This document shows, in pieces, positions 51,198-62,940 of a stretch of 64,000 nucleotides of DNA. Origin of the DNA: Mesostigma viride (lineage: Eukaryota > Streptophyta > Mesostigmatophyceae > Mesostigmatales > Mesostigmataceae); NCBI GenBank assembly GCA_009746045.1, contig RPFO01000288.1:1478911-1542910 (forward strand), given 5' to 3'. A program made the translations under genes and the position numbers. A model generated the notes under the pieces. The model was not told the DNA's origin. It saw only the letters and a program-made list of their open reading frames with translations, and searched no databases. Positions within the stretch are counted from its first letter, which is position 1; every line of letters starts with the position of its first letter.

Positions 51198-52512
51198 TCA
51201 GGTCCAACGGCGGCGTAGAATTAAGCGGAGTTGCTTGGCGGCGGTGCTCAGCTCGAGCTCGGTGAACGGCGGGAGCTCGTTGGGGTCGGCCAGGGGTTCC
51301 GTCAGGGCTGGGTACGTGTAGTCCTGCTCAGCGGCGGGCGGCGTGGGCGGCGCAGGGACGTCCGCAGGCGCTACTGCCAGGCGTGCGGCCGCCAGACATT
51401 GCATGGGGCCAAGCGGCGGAGGCGGCGGGGGGGCGCTGAGCAGCCGGGACTGGGAGGAATACCACTGGTCGAGCTGCTGCTGCGGTGAGCCAGCGAGCGT
51501 CCGCGGCGCCGGCTGCGCGCCGCCGGCGGGCCGTTGGGCATGACGCAGGCGGGTCCAGGCGTACTTGCCGTGCTGGTCCTTGAGGTGGGCGAAGTACTCG
51601 CGGACATGAAGGTCCTCCTGCTCCTTGGTCGCCTGCCGGATGGCCGAGTGGTAATCGGCTTTGAGGCGGGCGTAGCGGGCGGGGTCGTTGTTGTCGCGCA
51701 GGGCTTGCCGGGCGTGGATGACGGCGGGGAGCCGGTGCAGGCTGGTGAAGCTGGGCGGGCGGCGGGGGGGCAGCAGGGCCCCGGCCGCGGGCAGCTTGTC
51801 AGCGAGGTGCCGAAGGGCCGATGCCGGGCCGGCAGCGAACAGCTGGGCGTGGCTGGCCGGGATGTCCAGCGCGTCGACGAACGCCTCTGCCGCGCGCTTG
51901 TGGGCGCGTTTTTCAGGGAAGTCCTCCAGAGCGTCGTCAGATTTCTCAAGCCACTGAAGTGTGCGCAAATCAGGTGGTGCCACGTGCTTACGAAAGGGCG
52001 AGGGGAATCGCAGGCGGATGCGGGCGGTGACGATGCGATGATCGGAGCGCACCAGGGGGATCACATGCGAGCGAGCAGCTAGTACAGAGCCTTGATGACG
52101 CTTGCGCATTACAACATAGTCAATGCAGCGTTCAGTGCCAGTTGGCGAGGTGTGTGTGACCAAAGCATCTGGACTATGTGGAAAGCGGGTGTTGGCAGTG
52201 ACCAAATCGCATGTCGTAAGCAAATCAGCAAAAAGTTCAGTGTTGGCATTGGAGAACGTACCGTTGGGGGCGTGCTGACATCCGCCAGTACCCGGTGGTA
52301 GCGTGGCGTTGGCGTCCAACAGCAGAGCGAGGTAGTTGCGACCAGGGATGCCGTTCGCCAGGTTCTCCAGCGCTGCAAAGAAGTCCTTGCGGTCTTGTTC
52401 TGGGTGGCCGGAGTGGGGTGCGTAACCAACGCCCACCGTCAGGGCGTAGGTCGAGTAGTGGCCCTCCATCGAATGAAAAGTGGCCACAAGGAGCCGAGCG
52501 TTGACCAGCTGG
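51198..52512 (-). pseudogene. LINE APE-type endonuclease fragment (copy 2)
   Basis: Minus-strand frame beginning mid-domain (QLVNARLLVATFHSMEG). Nominal upstream codons lie in the target duplication and are host sequence. It holds later motifs of the apurinic endonuclease-like domain: LLLDANATLPPG, GTERCIDYVVM and LVRSDHRIV (SDH with the catalytic His). It is followed by the Pro/Ala-rich linker. The frame is lost near 51215 by a small difference from copy 1. In intact elements this domain nicks target DNA to prime reverse transcription. Confidence 0.8.
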
Positions 52513-52524
52513 TCCGGGCATGAT

Positions 52525-53820
52525 GGTGCCTGCAAATAGCGTAAGGCGTGACCGTGGCCATTGCTACGGTATGCTGTATTTTCCTGGAAATGGCCTCTGC
52601 CACCGGCTCAATAGTGCTTGCAGGCGTAAGTATATCGTGTTTCTGCCTAGTTTCTGCCAGTTTTCCACTTATTTTTACCGACATCTGCCCAGCCTCTCTA
52701 AGACCGCCATCCTACTCGACGTTGCTTGCATGTCAGCCATAGCAGGTTGCAGTTGTGCAGTATTTAGGTGCTGTATACGTCGTCAAGCCGTGAATATATC
52801 GTGAGGATTGGATGTTGATGGTTTATACTGCATTGATTGTGCAAGAAGATCAGCTAGGTGCCCACAATCATGGTGTATAATCATGTGTTGTTAGCATCTT
52901 GCCACCATTTGCTAGCATGCATTCCAGCGTCATCTTTGCCTGCATGTAAGCTCATGGATCACTCAACCTATCCAAGCCTTGCATTACACGTGCCTCTTTC
53001 TTTCAGTATTGCACGCGTTATGGAATGAAAACCTAGCACCTCCGTTCCCACGAGGCATGTGCTCAACACGTTGTGAGAGTGGATGATGCTTTGGCTATGG
53101 CTGCCTGATTCAGTCATATTAGGTCATCCAGTCATGATGTTTGATGCATGTATGATGCTGTATAACTTATACAACACCTATTTTCAACGTTTTGACCCTC
53201 CAAGCTCACTATGGCCCCGTTTATGGGGCTCGTGTCGTTGCGTAATGTTGTGAAGGGCTCTCATGTTTCCCACTGCGTTGTACTGCGTTGTAATTGTGAT
53301 GCTAATGAAAAATAGCTCCAGTGGCCCAATGGGCCTGAGTTTTGTTTCACAGAGCCTGCATATGTTGCCCATAGCTCGTGCAAGAAGCCAGATTTTTTTC
53401 ATGAACCATTTGTGAATAAGCACATGACTTGTGACCTAAGGTCCAGAAATCGCGGTCATGGTCAGACCCCCCTGTATTCAAACCAGTGTATCTCTCTAAT
53501 GAATAAGCATTTTGTAGGTCTGAGTAGCTCAAAAAATCCTTTGATTTATGGGCTTTCAGGAAAGTATATACATGACCATGAAAAAAAATTTCCTTAGGTG
53601 CTATACGCGTTCTAAAAAAAGCTTACAACACGATATATCGCGTTCTAATTAAAAAAATATAATTTGCTGTCCATATTCCATTAATTGATTAATTAATTAG
53701 TCTCGTGTCCCCGTTGGGGGACCACGGAGCACTGAATTCCCCAGTTTAAGATATAGTGGACGTCTCCCCAAGATGTCGATATGTACATGTCCACAGCTAG
53801 TCCAAAATATGGGCCTCAAG
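52525..53820. other. Region without recognisable gene
   Basis: AT-richer DNA with no gene I can support. Near the right side are ACAACACGATATATCGCGTT (53628), ATATAATTTGCTG (53659), TTAATTAATTAG and TCTCGTGTCCCCGTTGGGGG (53700-53719), the same kinds of motif as at 24.0 and 31.1 kb. Confidence 0.45.
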
Positions 53821-54219
53821 TGAGATGCTGTACAAGAAGGGCTCTGCTGCTGACCCCTGTAACTGCCGGGGTGTCAGCCTCCAGTGCGCCGCGCTGAAGG
53901 TCTTCATGCGCATGATGCTGCACAGGCTCCGCGCCGCGCTGGACCCACACGGTCCTGCCGGTGAGTCTCAGATGCATGGGTTTTCGCCGTGGTCGTAACA
54001 CTGTCATGGCTGTATATATTTGTCGCGCGCCGGTTGATGGAGGAGGTGCGTCGCCTTTGCCCTGATGGTCTGCCGCTGGTCTTCATTTTTGTCGACTATA
54101 CCAAGGCCTTTGACACGGTTCTCTGGGAGGCTCTTTGGGCCATCCTTGCTCTGGATCGGGTACCACATGAGCGTTTATTGCTGCCATTCGCCGACAGTAT
54201 GAGGGCTCACAGGCAGTAG
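53821..54219 (+). pseudogene. Older LINE reverse transcriptase fragment, 5' part
   Basis: Shifted frames read LYKKGSAADPCNCRGVSLQC, then FRRGRNTVMAVY, then FVDYTKAFDTVLWEALWAIL (RT motif A). These correspond in order to the RT of the LINEs at 47-52 kb but are clearly diverged. At least three frame changes are needed. Interrupted at 54224 by the LTR retrotransposon; its continuation is at 63649-63719. Confidence 0.75.
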
Positions 54220-54224
54220 TGCGG

Positions 54225-54927
54225 TGTAACGACTAAAAATGTTGTGTTTGCAACAGCCTCAGTATCAACATTAGCGTGAAAAGATCTTTATACCTGGGTT
54301 GGAGTCGCGACAGATAACTTCACGTCCAGAGAAGCAATGAAGATGATTCTTCAACAGTTAAGGGAATGAGTCCCCACCCTTGTTAGACACAACAGACAAG
54401 TTATATCCAAGTCGACTATCTGTTGAAGTTATAGTTGACTTTTGGCAAGGGTTGTTTGATTGATGAAACAAGGAAACCCTTGAATTACACCATAGCTTTA
54501 GCTCTCACGTACGCACACATGCACGGCCGCCCCAAACAGGATAAAAGTCATCGTGCACGCAGCATCCATCCAACCCTAACCCGGAAGGACCAATCAAAAG
54601 TGAGGATCACTCAAGATAAGATCTTAGCCTCCGAATCCTCCACACAACACAAAGCCAGCACATACGAAATCTCAATGACCTGGAACCAAATCCACCAGGT
54701 ACAACGGTACTGCAGAGAATCTATGACTGACTAAACAACACCATGCAAAGTACCCTACGTGGATCAGGCCACGACCAATGAGGGTAGAACAATAGATTCG
54801 ACAGATCTCAGCAGGCCCAATATCTATCAGACGTCGAAGCCTCCTAACTTCTCAAATAATTGTCCTAAAGAACTCATAATAAGATTCAACAGTAGGAAAA
54901 CTTTGGATGTAACATTTGGTTGTTACA
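54225..54927 (-). repeat. 3' LTR
   Basis: 703 bp, the same length as the LTR at 62941-63643. Bounded inside by a purine-rich tract (complement of 54928-54946). Confidence 0.95.
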
Positions 54928-54946
54928 TATCTCCCCCTCAAGACAG
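54928..54946 (-). other. Polypurine tract
   Basis: Minus strand CTTGAGGGGGAGATA immediately before the 3' LTR, the expected plus-strand primer position. Confidence 0.75.
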
Positions 54947-55330
54947 GAACTCCCAGTTCCTAGAAGCCAAGAAGAATAAAACAACAACCTCCACAAAACA
55001 ACACAACAATAAACAGGAAGTCCACCACCTCTTGGGACAAGCAAGTGGGTTTTTACATCCCCAAAGGGCCTCCTATCTCAGTATCATCTGATCATGTCAA
55101 CCCTGAATAAGACAAATTCACCCACAGATGAAATGTCATCAAGTGACTAACACACAGGCAACCATGCCTGGATAATACAACTGCAAACTACCATGAACTC
55201 AGAACTGTCATTGCTGGAAATCTGGACTGGACATCAGAACTGGTCGCCTCCATTCTGGATCCCCACCTCACTCCACAGCCCATCTCCAACCATCCTGGAA
55301 CCCTTCACAGAGTGAACCAATCCCCCTTCT
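54928..55330. other. Untranslated region between extra ORF and 3' LTR
   Basis: Non-coding 3' part of the retrotransposon; nothing recognised besides the polypurine tract. Confidence 0.5.
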
Positions 55331-56617
55331 TCATATCCTTCCCCTCGTTCCAAACACTGGGAAATGCTCCACCATGGACACCAGATCTGGCCAGTTCCTG
55401 CTGACCTGAATATCCAAGCAGGTCTCAGCAGCCTTGCCCAACTCAGCTGAAAACCTACTGCACTGGGCAGGGTAGGACAGAGTGACCACAGCCTGTCGGA
55501 GGGGATCGAAGACCCAGCCACTGGCAGTCTTATGGCGACATAGCCAGCTGCTATAGGCCCACCACAGCTGTAGAAAGGCCTTGATAGGCCCCCACCTGGC
55601 GCCCAAGATGGGTACCAGCACCCTCAAAGGTGTGAGCCTGGCCCTCAGCTCGTTAGGGAACTTTGGTAACTGCAGCCCCACAAAGACTGTGCTGTCCTTG
55701 TGTGGAAAACAAGACATCACAGAGCAGTTGGACGACGGAGTAAGGTCAAACTCTCCCTGCTTGACAGCCTGCTCAAGTAGCTCAGTGTAGGTCTGGGAAT
55801 ATCCAACTGGCTTGAGCCCTGCAAAGGCGAGTCTCAGGTCACTGGGCAGAGCCTCCATCAAGTCCTGGCCCTCCACCGGCCTCATGTCAAACGAAGGCCA
55901 CGGGTACACTGCAAAGACGGTGTGCATAATGTAAGCCACCATAGGTGACCCAATCTCACAGAGACTGGGGGGCAGACAGTCAAGGGCCAACTCTACCATA
56001 CCCTCAGGTACTAGTTCACCCTCCTCCACCACTGTCTGATCCAATGCCTGCATGGCTGTGTACAAGGATTTACACCACTCGCACTGTCCAGGAGCACAAT
56101 TACGGTGGTCCAAGAACTGCTCCACCTGTTTTGTTGGGACAGCTGACCTGGGCAAGTGTACCACCACCTTAGGGGGTGGAGGAGCCTCCGTAGGAGAGGG
56201 GACTGAGACCACCGGGGTGGGGATAGCCTCCTGAGCTACTGGAGCCTCAGAAACTGCAGGCACAGCAGAACCCACAGTTGGAATGTGCCCAGCCCTCAAG
56301 TGTTCTGCCATCTGAGTAACCAGACCCTCCACATTAATCAACCTGGTTATCAAGGCCCCGTGACGCTGCTCGTGCCGTTGCTGATCATGTACCATACGCT
56401 GGAACAGATTGAGAAAATGGGCTTCCACAAACCCAGCGTCTTCCTGGATCGAAGGGCCCGTGGCTCTGGGGCCAGCGTAGTCGTGCTGAAAGACATACGT
56501 AGCCCTCACGTCCTCTTGGGTTCGTGCAGGTGGCCTGGGTGTCCCCTCAGGATGGGAGTCGGCCATGGCTGGCAACCACAGACACAAACACCAAAAAGAG
56601 GTGTTAGCAGTGCTCAC
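55331..56617 (-). CDS. Extra ORF downstream of pol in the chromovirus
   Basis: 428-codon frame, more likely starting at the Met at 56566 (MADSHPEGTPRPPARTQEDV, 411 aa). It begins right after pol, in the position occupied by env or accessory genes in some retrotransposons. It has a helical region with EQRHGALITRLINVEGLVTQ, a Pro-rich linker, and a C-terminal part with APGQCEWCKSLYTAM and several Trp-rich segments. I see no signal peptide or clear membrane anchor, so an envelope protein is not supported. It looks more like a second Gag-like or RNA-binding protein, but that is a guess. The frame is intact while gag and pol are broken. Confidence 0.6.
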   Translation of the reverse strand: MSTANTSFWCLCLWLPAMADSHPEGTPRPPARTQEDVRATYVFQHDYAGPRATGPSIQEDAGFVEAHFLNLFQRMVHDQQRHEQRHGALITRLINVEGLVTQMAEHLRAGHIPTVGSAVPAVSEAPVAQEAIPTPVVSVPSPTEAPPPPKVVVHLPRSAVPTKQVEQFLDHRNCAPGQCEWCKSLYTAMQALDQTVVEEGELVPEGMVELALDCLPPSLCEIGSPMVAYIMHTVFAVYPWPSFDMRPVEGQDLMEALPSDLRLAFAGLKPVGYSQTYTELLEQAVKQGEFDLTPSSNCSVMSCFPHKDSTVFVGLQLPKFPNELRARLTPLRVLVPILGARWGPIKAFLQLWWAYSSWLCRHKTASGWVFDPLRQAVVTLSYPAQCSRFSAELGKAAETCLDIQVSRNWPDLVSMVEHFPVFGTRGRI

Positions 56618-59600
56618 TGGGAGCTATGAAGGGGAGCACACCGCTCAGAGCCCATGACATACCACTCAGGCAAGGTGATACCATGACGCTGACAATACTC
56701 TAGTACAGCAGAGTGACTGTTGGTGAGATCAGACAACCACAGCCACGTAGCAGTCACCTCTAGCTCTCCCTTCCAGTGTACCTTAAACTGCAACTGTTTG
56801 GTACGACCTTTCCCCTTCACCCTGTGAGCCAACAACCGCTCCACTTCATAGATCTTCTCCCCCTCAGAATCCAATTCATAAGGCAAAGGGGCAGACAATC
56901 TGCCTGGTAAGGTGTTGCGCCTGTACAGCTTCAGCTGGGCTAGGTGAAAAATATTATTCCTGAGCTTCCAGTGAGAAGGCACTTGGACCTGGACCACTGT
57001 ACCATAGTGGAAGGTTGCCAACACTGGGTAAGGACCCAACCAGAGTGGTTGCAGTTTCCTGCATTGCTCCTTCTCAGGCAGCACTCTGTTGGCTTCCAAC
57101 AACACCAAGTCCCCAGGAGCTACAAAGGAATGACTGGCCACCGTTTGCTGCCAGGCGTTAGTCAGGTACTTGTCCTGTGTCCTCAACAGCTGGGTAGCCA
57201 CAATGCTGTGAGCCTCCTGGAAGGAAGCCAACAACTGCTGGACTGAACCAAGACGTCGCTGGAAAGGGCCTTCAGCGTCTCTGTCAGGCAGTTCCAAGTC
57301 GAATGGTGTCAAGGGACACTGGCCATTGCAGATCACGAAGGGGGACATCTGGTGAGGAGCCAGAGGAGAGTTGTTGATTGCGAACTCTATGAAAGGTATC
57401 TTCTTGTCCCAGTCCTTGTTGTCGTGTGTACAATAGTGCTTTTGACACTCCCTGACAATTCTGTTCATCCTCTCCACCGCCCCAGTACTGGCACACCTGT
57501 ATGCCACACCGAATGCCAGCTTAGTGTCTAGGATGTCAAAGAATGACTTCCAAAACCCTGACAGCCAAAGGGGGTCCTGATCAGTGATGATCACTCTAGG
57601 CATGCCGTGCAGACGGTAGATCTCCTTCATAAACAAATCCACACACTGTGCAGCGGTGAGATGAGTATTGCAAGGAATCAGATGGCACATCCTGGACAGC
57701 CTGTCCATGACCACAAGGATCCTGTCATTGCCACCATCTGACATGGGAAGACCACAGATAAAATCCATAGTCACACTGATCCAAGGGCGCAGGGGAATGG
57801 GCATAGCCATGGGAAAGATGGGCGTGGCTTGGTTCCTGACCTTATTTCTCTGGCAGGAGTCACAGGAATCCACATAGGCCTTAACATCCTGATAAAGGCC
57901 AGGCCACCAAAACCTCTGCTGCACCTCATGAAGTAGCTTAGCATAACCAGGATGACACGCAGTCACATCGTCATGGAAACAATGTAACACTGTGGGAATG
58001 GCCATCTCAGGCACATACACTTTTCTAGTCACCGTGTGCTCTGCATCATGAGTGTGAACATACAGAACGCCCTCCCAGTATTCTACAGGTCTATTGCCAA
58101 AGTTGCCCCTCTGGATAGCTGCAGTAGCCATGTCCTCCGTCTTGGTGAAGGCCTTGATGACGTCCAGCAGGGAAATATTTAAAGGATTAGGCAACACCAG
58201 GTCCTTGTCAGGTCCCAGGGGCTGCATCTGCATCTCCTCTTCCTGCCCAGGGCTAGCCACCAACTGCTTGGATGAGACAGTAGTAGCTATAGGCCCTTTT
58301 GACCTTGCCATCACCTGAGAGGCCAACACCTTGGACCGGCCTACCAACACAGGGTCCATGACCCACTTCCTGGGCCTACCTCTGCTGCGCCTAGCAGGGC
58401 CTCCCTCACCTGGCTGCACTGTGGGAGTGGGCACCACACCTTCAGGACTTCTCCTAAGACTGTCAGACAGTGACTGGACACCCTCCTGGACGCCTGTCAA
58501 CTCTGGGACAGAGCCCTGGTCGATGAGCATCACGGGACCACCGTTATTCCCTACAGGTGGTGTCAACAGTTGAGAAACCTTCTGGTTGTTGGCCTGAGCT
58601 CTAGTCAAGGCTCCACACTCTACCACAGAAATCAGGGCAGCACAGATGTCCAAGTCCTCATGAAAACTTCCCATCAAATCCCTCCTCCTGGACAGGGCGT
58701 CAGGCACCACATTCTGCGTACCAGGAATGTACCTCACAGAGAAAGGTCCAAACCCCCCCAGGAACTCCATCCATCCAGCCATCCTCTTACTCATCCGGGT
58801 CTGTTCCAACACATGTACCAAGGGCCTGTGGTCAGTCATCAGGGTAATAGACTCGTTGCCCTGCCCATCCTGGCGCTGCTGGCCACAGAAAACTGAGCCC
58901 CCTTCAGTAGGTGTTCCCACTTGTGACAGGCCACCACCAATCCCAGCAGCTCTGCTCATGAACAGGGTAGTTACGTTCTGCAGACGTCATACTCCTGGAC
59001 ATGTATTCCACTGGTTGAGGGCCCTTACCATGATCTTGCATTAGTACTGCACCAATAGCACCCTGTGAGGCATCAGACCTAACCTGGTATGGCAAGTCTG
59101 GGTTGGGGCCCACCAACAAGGGAGCAGTGGTAAGCTTCTGCTTCAACACATCAAAAGCTTGCTGGCATGCTGCAGTCCACTCAAAGGGAACATCCTTCTT
59201 GAGCAGGGCTAACAGGGGACCAGAGATGGCCGCCATGTCAGGGATGAACCGTCGGTACCAGCCCACCAGGCCCAGAAAGGATCTGACATCCTGAGCTGAC
59301 TTCAACACAGGCCACTCCAAAACAGCAGAGACCTTGCTGGCCTCAGGAGTCATACCTGCAGCGCTCAGCTGGTAGCCCAGAAACTTCACCTCTTGGCCCC
59401 ACTCCACCTTGGACCTCTTCACCGACAGATGATACTGATGGATCACCTTAAGGACCTCCTCCACGTTCTCCAGGTGCTCCCTGAAGGTACGAGAGTGTAC
59501 CAGAATGTCGTCCAGGTAGACGACCACACAAGTCCTGAAGACCACCCTGGTAGTGTCACACAAGTGGGCAATGTCCTTGAACCTGGGGTTGCGAAGGTCA

Positions 59601-60831
59601 GGTGAGATCTGGGGCAGGGCATTTCCAGTCAGGTGGCCAAAGATGGCATTGACAAACATCTGCATAGTGGCAGGACTGTTAGAGGCACCCATGGGCATTA
59701 CTGTCCACTGGAACTGTCCCCATGGGGTAGAAAAGGCCGTCTTGGGGATGTCCTCAGTAGCCACCCTGATCTGCCAGAAAGCATGCCTGAGGTCAAACTT
59801 GGTAAAGAAGGCAGCTCCTGCAGTCCTCTCCAGCAACTCATCAATTCTGGGCAGAGGGTACCTGGACTTGACAGTCACCTTGTTCAGTCCCCTCAGGTCA
59901 ATGCACAACCTCCACCCCCCATCATGCTTGGGTACAAGCAAACACCCAGAACTGAAAGGACTGTTAGCTGGGAGGATCAGACCAGCCTCCAACAGGCCAA
60001 TAAGTATGGTCTTCAGCTCTGCCATCTCTGCAGGGCCCATCCTGTACATAGGCACAAAAGGAGGACGAGCACCCTCTACCAACTTGATGACATGTGTGAT
60101 GGGTCCCTCAGGAGGATACTGGGGCATCTTGTCCTCAAAGATGGCTCCATACCTGTCCAACAAGGCATCATGCTGCTGTTGTTGCTCAGTGGTGACAGTA
60201 GAACTGACAGCATTGACAGAATGACCACTAGCAGACTCAGGTTCATTAGGCACCAAATGCAGGAAAAAGATGTGTTCCACTGGATAGGTGGCCAAATAAG
60301 ACAGAGTATGCTTGGCAGACCACACATGCTTCAGTAGGGCAGCCCGTTTCTCCTCCAAAGTCGGCTCTTGATCCACCCCTTTCGCACCTGCTTCCCCTCC
60401 CTTGCCATCATTGACAGCTGTCTGTGTGGAACAGCACTCAGTGGCTGTTCTTCTCCCCCCTGGCAACACACAGGTAGCATCCCACACTGTCCCATCCTTG
60501 AACTGGACCACCCTGTCAGGCCAAGAAATAGCAGGATTGGTGTCAGACAACCATGGGATCCCCAAAATCACATCTGCTGCCGTGAGGGGAATGACATCTG
60601 CTGTCACTTCCAAAGTCTGGGATGAACAAACTTGGAAGATGAGCTGCACATAGCCAGGTGAGCAGCTTCTCCTGCCATCAGAATACTGCACCATGACAGG
60701 TGTGGGGTGGGCCAACACAGGCAACTTCAACTCCTGCACCAAGGATGCAGCAATATAATTACTGCCAGCACCAGAATCAATCATAAACAAGCAAGCTGGC
60801 TGAGCCAAGGGACTGGCACGTTGAGGAGCCT
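56614..60831 (-). pseudogene. Pol of the chromovirus: PR-RT-RH-IN-chromodomain (frameshifted)
   Basis: Protease: LFMIDSGAGSNYI (active-site DSG). RT: FTKFDLRHAFWQI (motif A) and VVYLDDILVHS (YLDD). The frame ends early at 58904 because one base is missing in the RNase H region (after YPVHEQ). The next frame (58959-56614) continues with TLMTDHRPLVHVL and PDALSR of RNase H. Integrase follows: HPGY-to-CDSCQRNK zinc-binding region, then catalytic D in VTMDFICGLP, D in ITDQDPLW and E in GAVERMNRIV. A C-terminal chromodomain follows (IYEVERLLAHRV, LQFKVHWKGE...TWLWLSDL). An in-frame TAG lies just upstream of the protease, so Pol was probably expressed by recoding or readthrough. Confidence 0.9.
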
Positions 60832-60987
60832 AGCCTGAAACTTGAGTAAGTGACCTGGTACAGGAGGACCCACAGGGACAGCAGGGTCAGAAGCACCCAC
60901 AGTGTTCACTGGCCTAACGTCAACAGCAGGCAGGTCAGACCTGGCCATGACAGAAGGATGACCTGGGGACCCAACTAGTTTTTTGAC

Positions 60988-62723
60988 TCAGGTGGGTCTG
61001 GGGTGCTCCACTGCCCGATGGTGGAAGCTGCTCAGGTGGTGCTGGAGGCTCATCCTCGTCCCCCCATCCTCCTCATCTGCCAGCAGCTGCATGAGAGCGT
61101 TCACCATCCTACGCTTATCCTGTCTGCTGAAGGGCCGAGCGCGGGACTGGAACCTCCCAGAGGGCTGGAAGTTGGGCTGGAACCCTGGCTGCATCCGGTG
61201 ATCGCCAGCAGGAACGCCAGGAGGAAGGCTGGGTGGCCTGGGAGATGGCAGGGCGCCAAAAGGTCCTCTCGTGGCAGGGGGAAACTGGTCCCGTCTAGGG
61301 CAGTCCCGTGCAAAGTGACCTGGCTGGTTGCAGATAAAACAGTTACCCTGGGTGGGATCCAAGGCATTGAGCTCCCCCAGGAGGTCATCCAGCTGGTTCA
61401 GGGACTTCTTGATGGGTGGCACTGGCGTGGCCACAGGCTCCCACTTGACAGAAAAAGCAGGCACACGACAGAGGGTGAGCACATAAGACAACACCTTGTC
61501 CCATTGCCAGTCCACGTAGTCGAACTGGGAGAAGTGCTTGTCCACATCCAGTCGCACGTGTGGAGCCATGCCATGCAGTAGTCTGTGAAGCGCCTCTGCG
61601 TCAGAGCATTGGGGAATCTTGGCTCTAAGGTTGGTGAATTGCTCCACGAACTGTGGCAGCGTCAAACCAGCCTGCGTACAGTTAGCCAGTGCGTCCCGAT
61701 CCATGCGAAGCTGATCCTGGGGTAACAGAAACCGGCGAAAGCCCAATAGGAGAGAGGGGAGGTCGGTACACGCACGTCCAGCCACAGAACGCAAAAACTC
61801 ATCAAAACGGTCGCTGGCACTGTCGCTCATCCGCTGCCTAACCATTCTCTTCTGGATGTCCATCGTGAGACGTTCCTCTGCCTTGGGCCCGTAGTTGGCG
61901 AAGTGGATAGCGAAGACATCCTGAAACTTGGTGGAGAAATGGTCGAAGCTGCGATGGGTAAGGTTGGTCAGCGATAGCTTGTCTACCGACTCCACCTTGG
62001 GAAAAGGAACAGTACGAGGATACAAAGACGTGAGCTCCATCACTGGGGCGTGTGGTGCATTCTGACTCTCCGGCAATGTCGCAGCCACCGAGAGCCGTGG
62101 AGGCTCATGCCCCTGTGCATCTGTCCCTTCATCAACAAAAGGAGCGTCAACCGCATATACCCTTCGTATACCCAGTGTTGGAGACGGTTGATCCACGAAA
62201 ACAGACTCTCCATCGCCCGCCTGCCCTTGCGACTCAAGTTGCTGCACACGCGCAATAGTCCTACCCACACTCTTCTCCAGCGCTTCCGCCACACTTCTAG
62301 CTCTCGCAGCTTCCTCACGTTCATGTTGTAATCGAATTTTCTCCGCTGTCAGCTCGTCAGCCGCTAGCCGAGTGCCGTCTCGCCCCGGCACCGTGTTGTA
62401 GCCAAAACGAATAGCCGAACCGTATTCGGGTGCTGGCGAACGCGTGTCCCCACGTTGGAGAACCGTGGTCCACCTCTACCAATGCCACGCAGGGAGGGCT
62501 CGCCTGGTTGCACACCGAGGGGCAAGATGGAGAACTTTGGGCCGACCGACAGCGAATATCTGCGGGAAGCAGACATTAAGGTGGTATCTCCAAATAGTTG
62601 ACGTCTGGGAGTAGATGATGAAACCCTTTCATCACCGGTCGTCCGTTGAGCTGCTAAAGATGTGGTTGCATCTTCAACTCTCTTACTTGATAACGGTGGT
62701 TGTGTCTCCGGGTTACTCATCAC
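60988..62723 (-). pseudogene. Gag of the chromovirus (frameshifted)
   Basis: The N-terminal 110 codons run from an ATG at 62723 (MMSNPETQPPLSSKRVED); the rest runs in a -1 frame from about 62391 to 60988. Combined length is near 580 codons. Domains: a helical segment (HEREEAARARSVAEALE), a retrotransposon gag core (FDHFSTKFQDVFAIHF... DRFDEFLRSV), and one CCHC zinc knuckle CFICNQPGHFARDC (C-x2-C-x4-H-x4-C) for RNA packaging, followed by a Pro/Arg-rich tail. Gag forms the virus-like particle. The frameshift at 62385-62400 disrupts it. Confidence 0.8.
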
Positions 62724-62924
62724 TCCATGGGTCGCGCATGCCGGACTGGGGAACGTTAGAGACTTATGGGCTCAAGGCAGTTCTCAGAGCAAGACTGTCA
62801 CATAAGGATGAGTCACACTCTTAAAAACTGTCCGAACACAGCATAACGTACCCTCTCTGGGTCTGGCAAGAATTCCATTGTTAATCGTGAACTAATACTG
62901 TCAAGACAACCAACACCTAGGTAG

Positions 62925-62939
62925 AAACCTCCGATACCA
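62925..62939 (-). other. Primer binding site, initiator tRNA-Met type
   Basis: On the minus strand TGGTATCGGAGG follows one base after the 5' LTR, resembling TGGTATCAGAGC used by many plant retrotransposons primed with initiator tRNA-Met. Confidence 0.75.
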
Positions 62940-62940
62940 A

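Larger units (their letters stand above)
49477..52512 (-). mobile_element. LINE copy 2, convergent, 5'-truncated
   Basis: Minus-strand copy of the same LINE as copy 1 but about 0.9 kb longer at the 5' end. Its TTAA tail is at 49477-49491 and its body ends in the endonuclease domain at 52512. A 12-bp duplication TCCGGGCATGAT flanks it at 49465-49476 and 52513-52524, different from the duplication of copy 1. Confidence 0.85.

Noticed and set aside
47151..52512. Single large palindromic duplication
   Set aside because: The two LINE copies have different target duplications and different 5' truncation points, so they are separate insertions.
55331..56617. Retroviral envelope gene
   Set aside because: Position fits, but no signal peptide, cleavage site or transmembrane anchor is visible.
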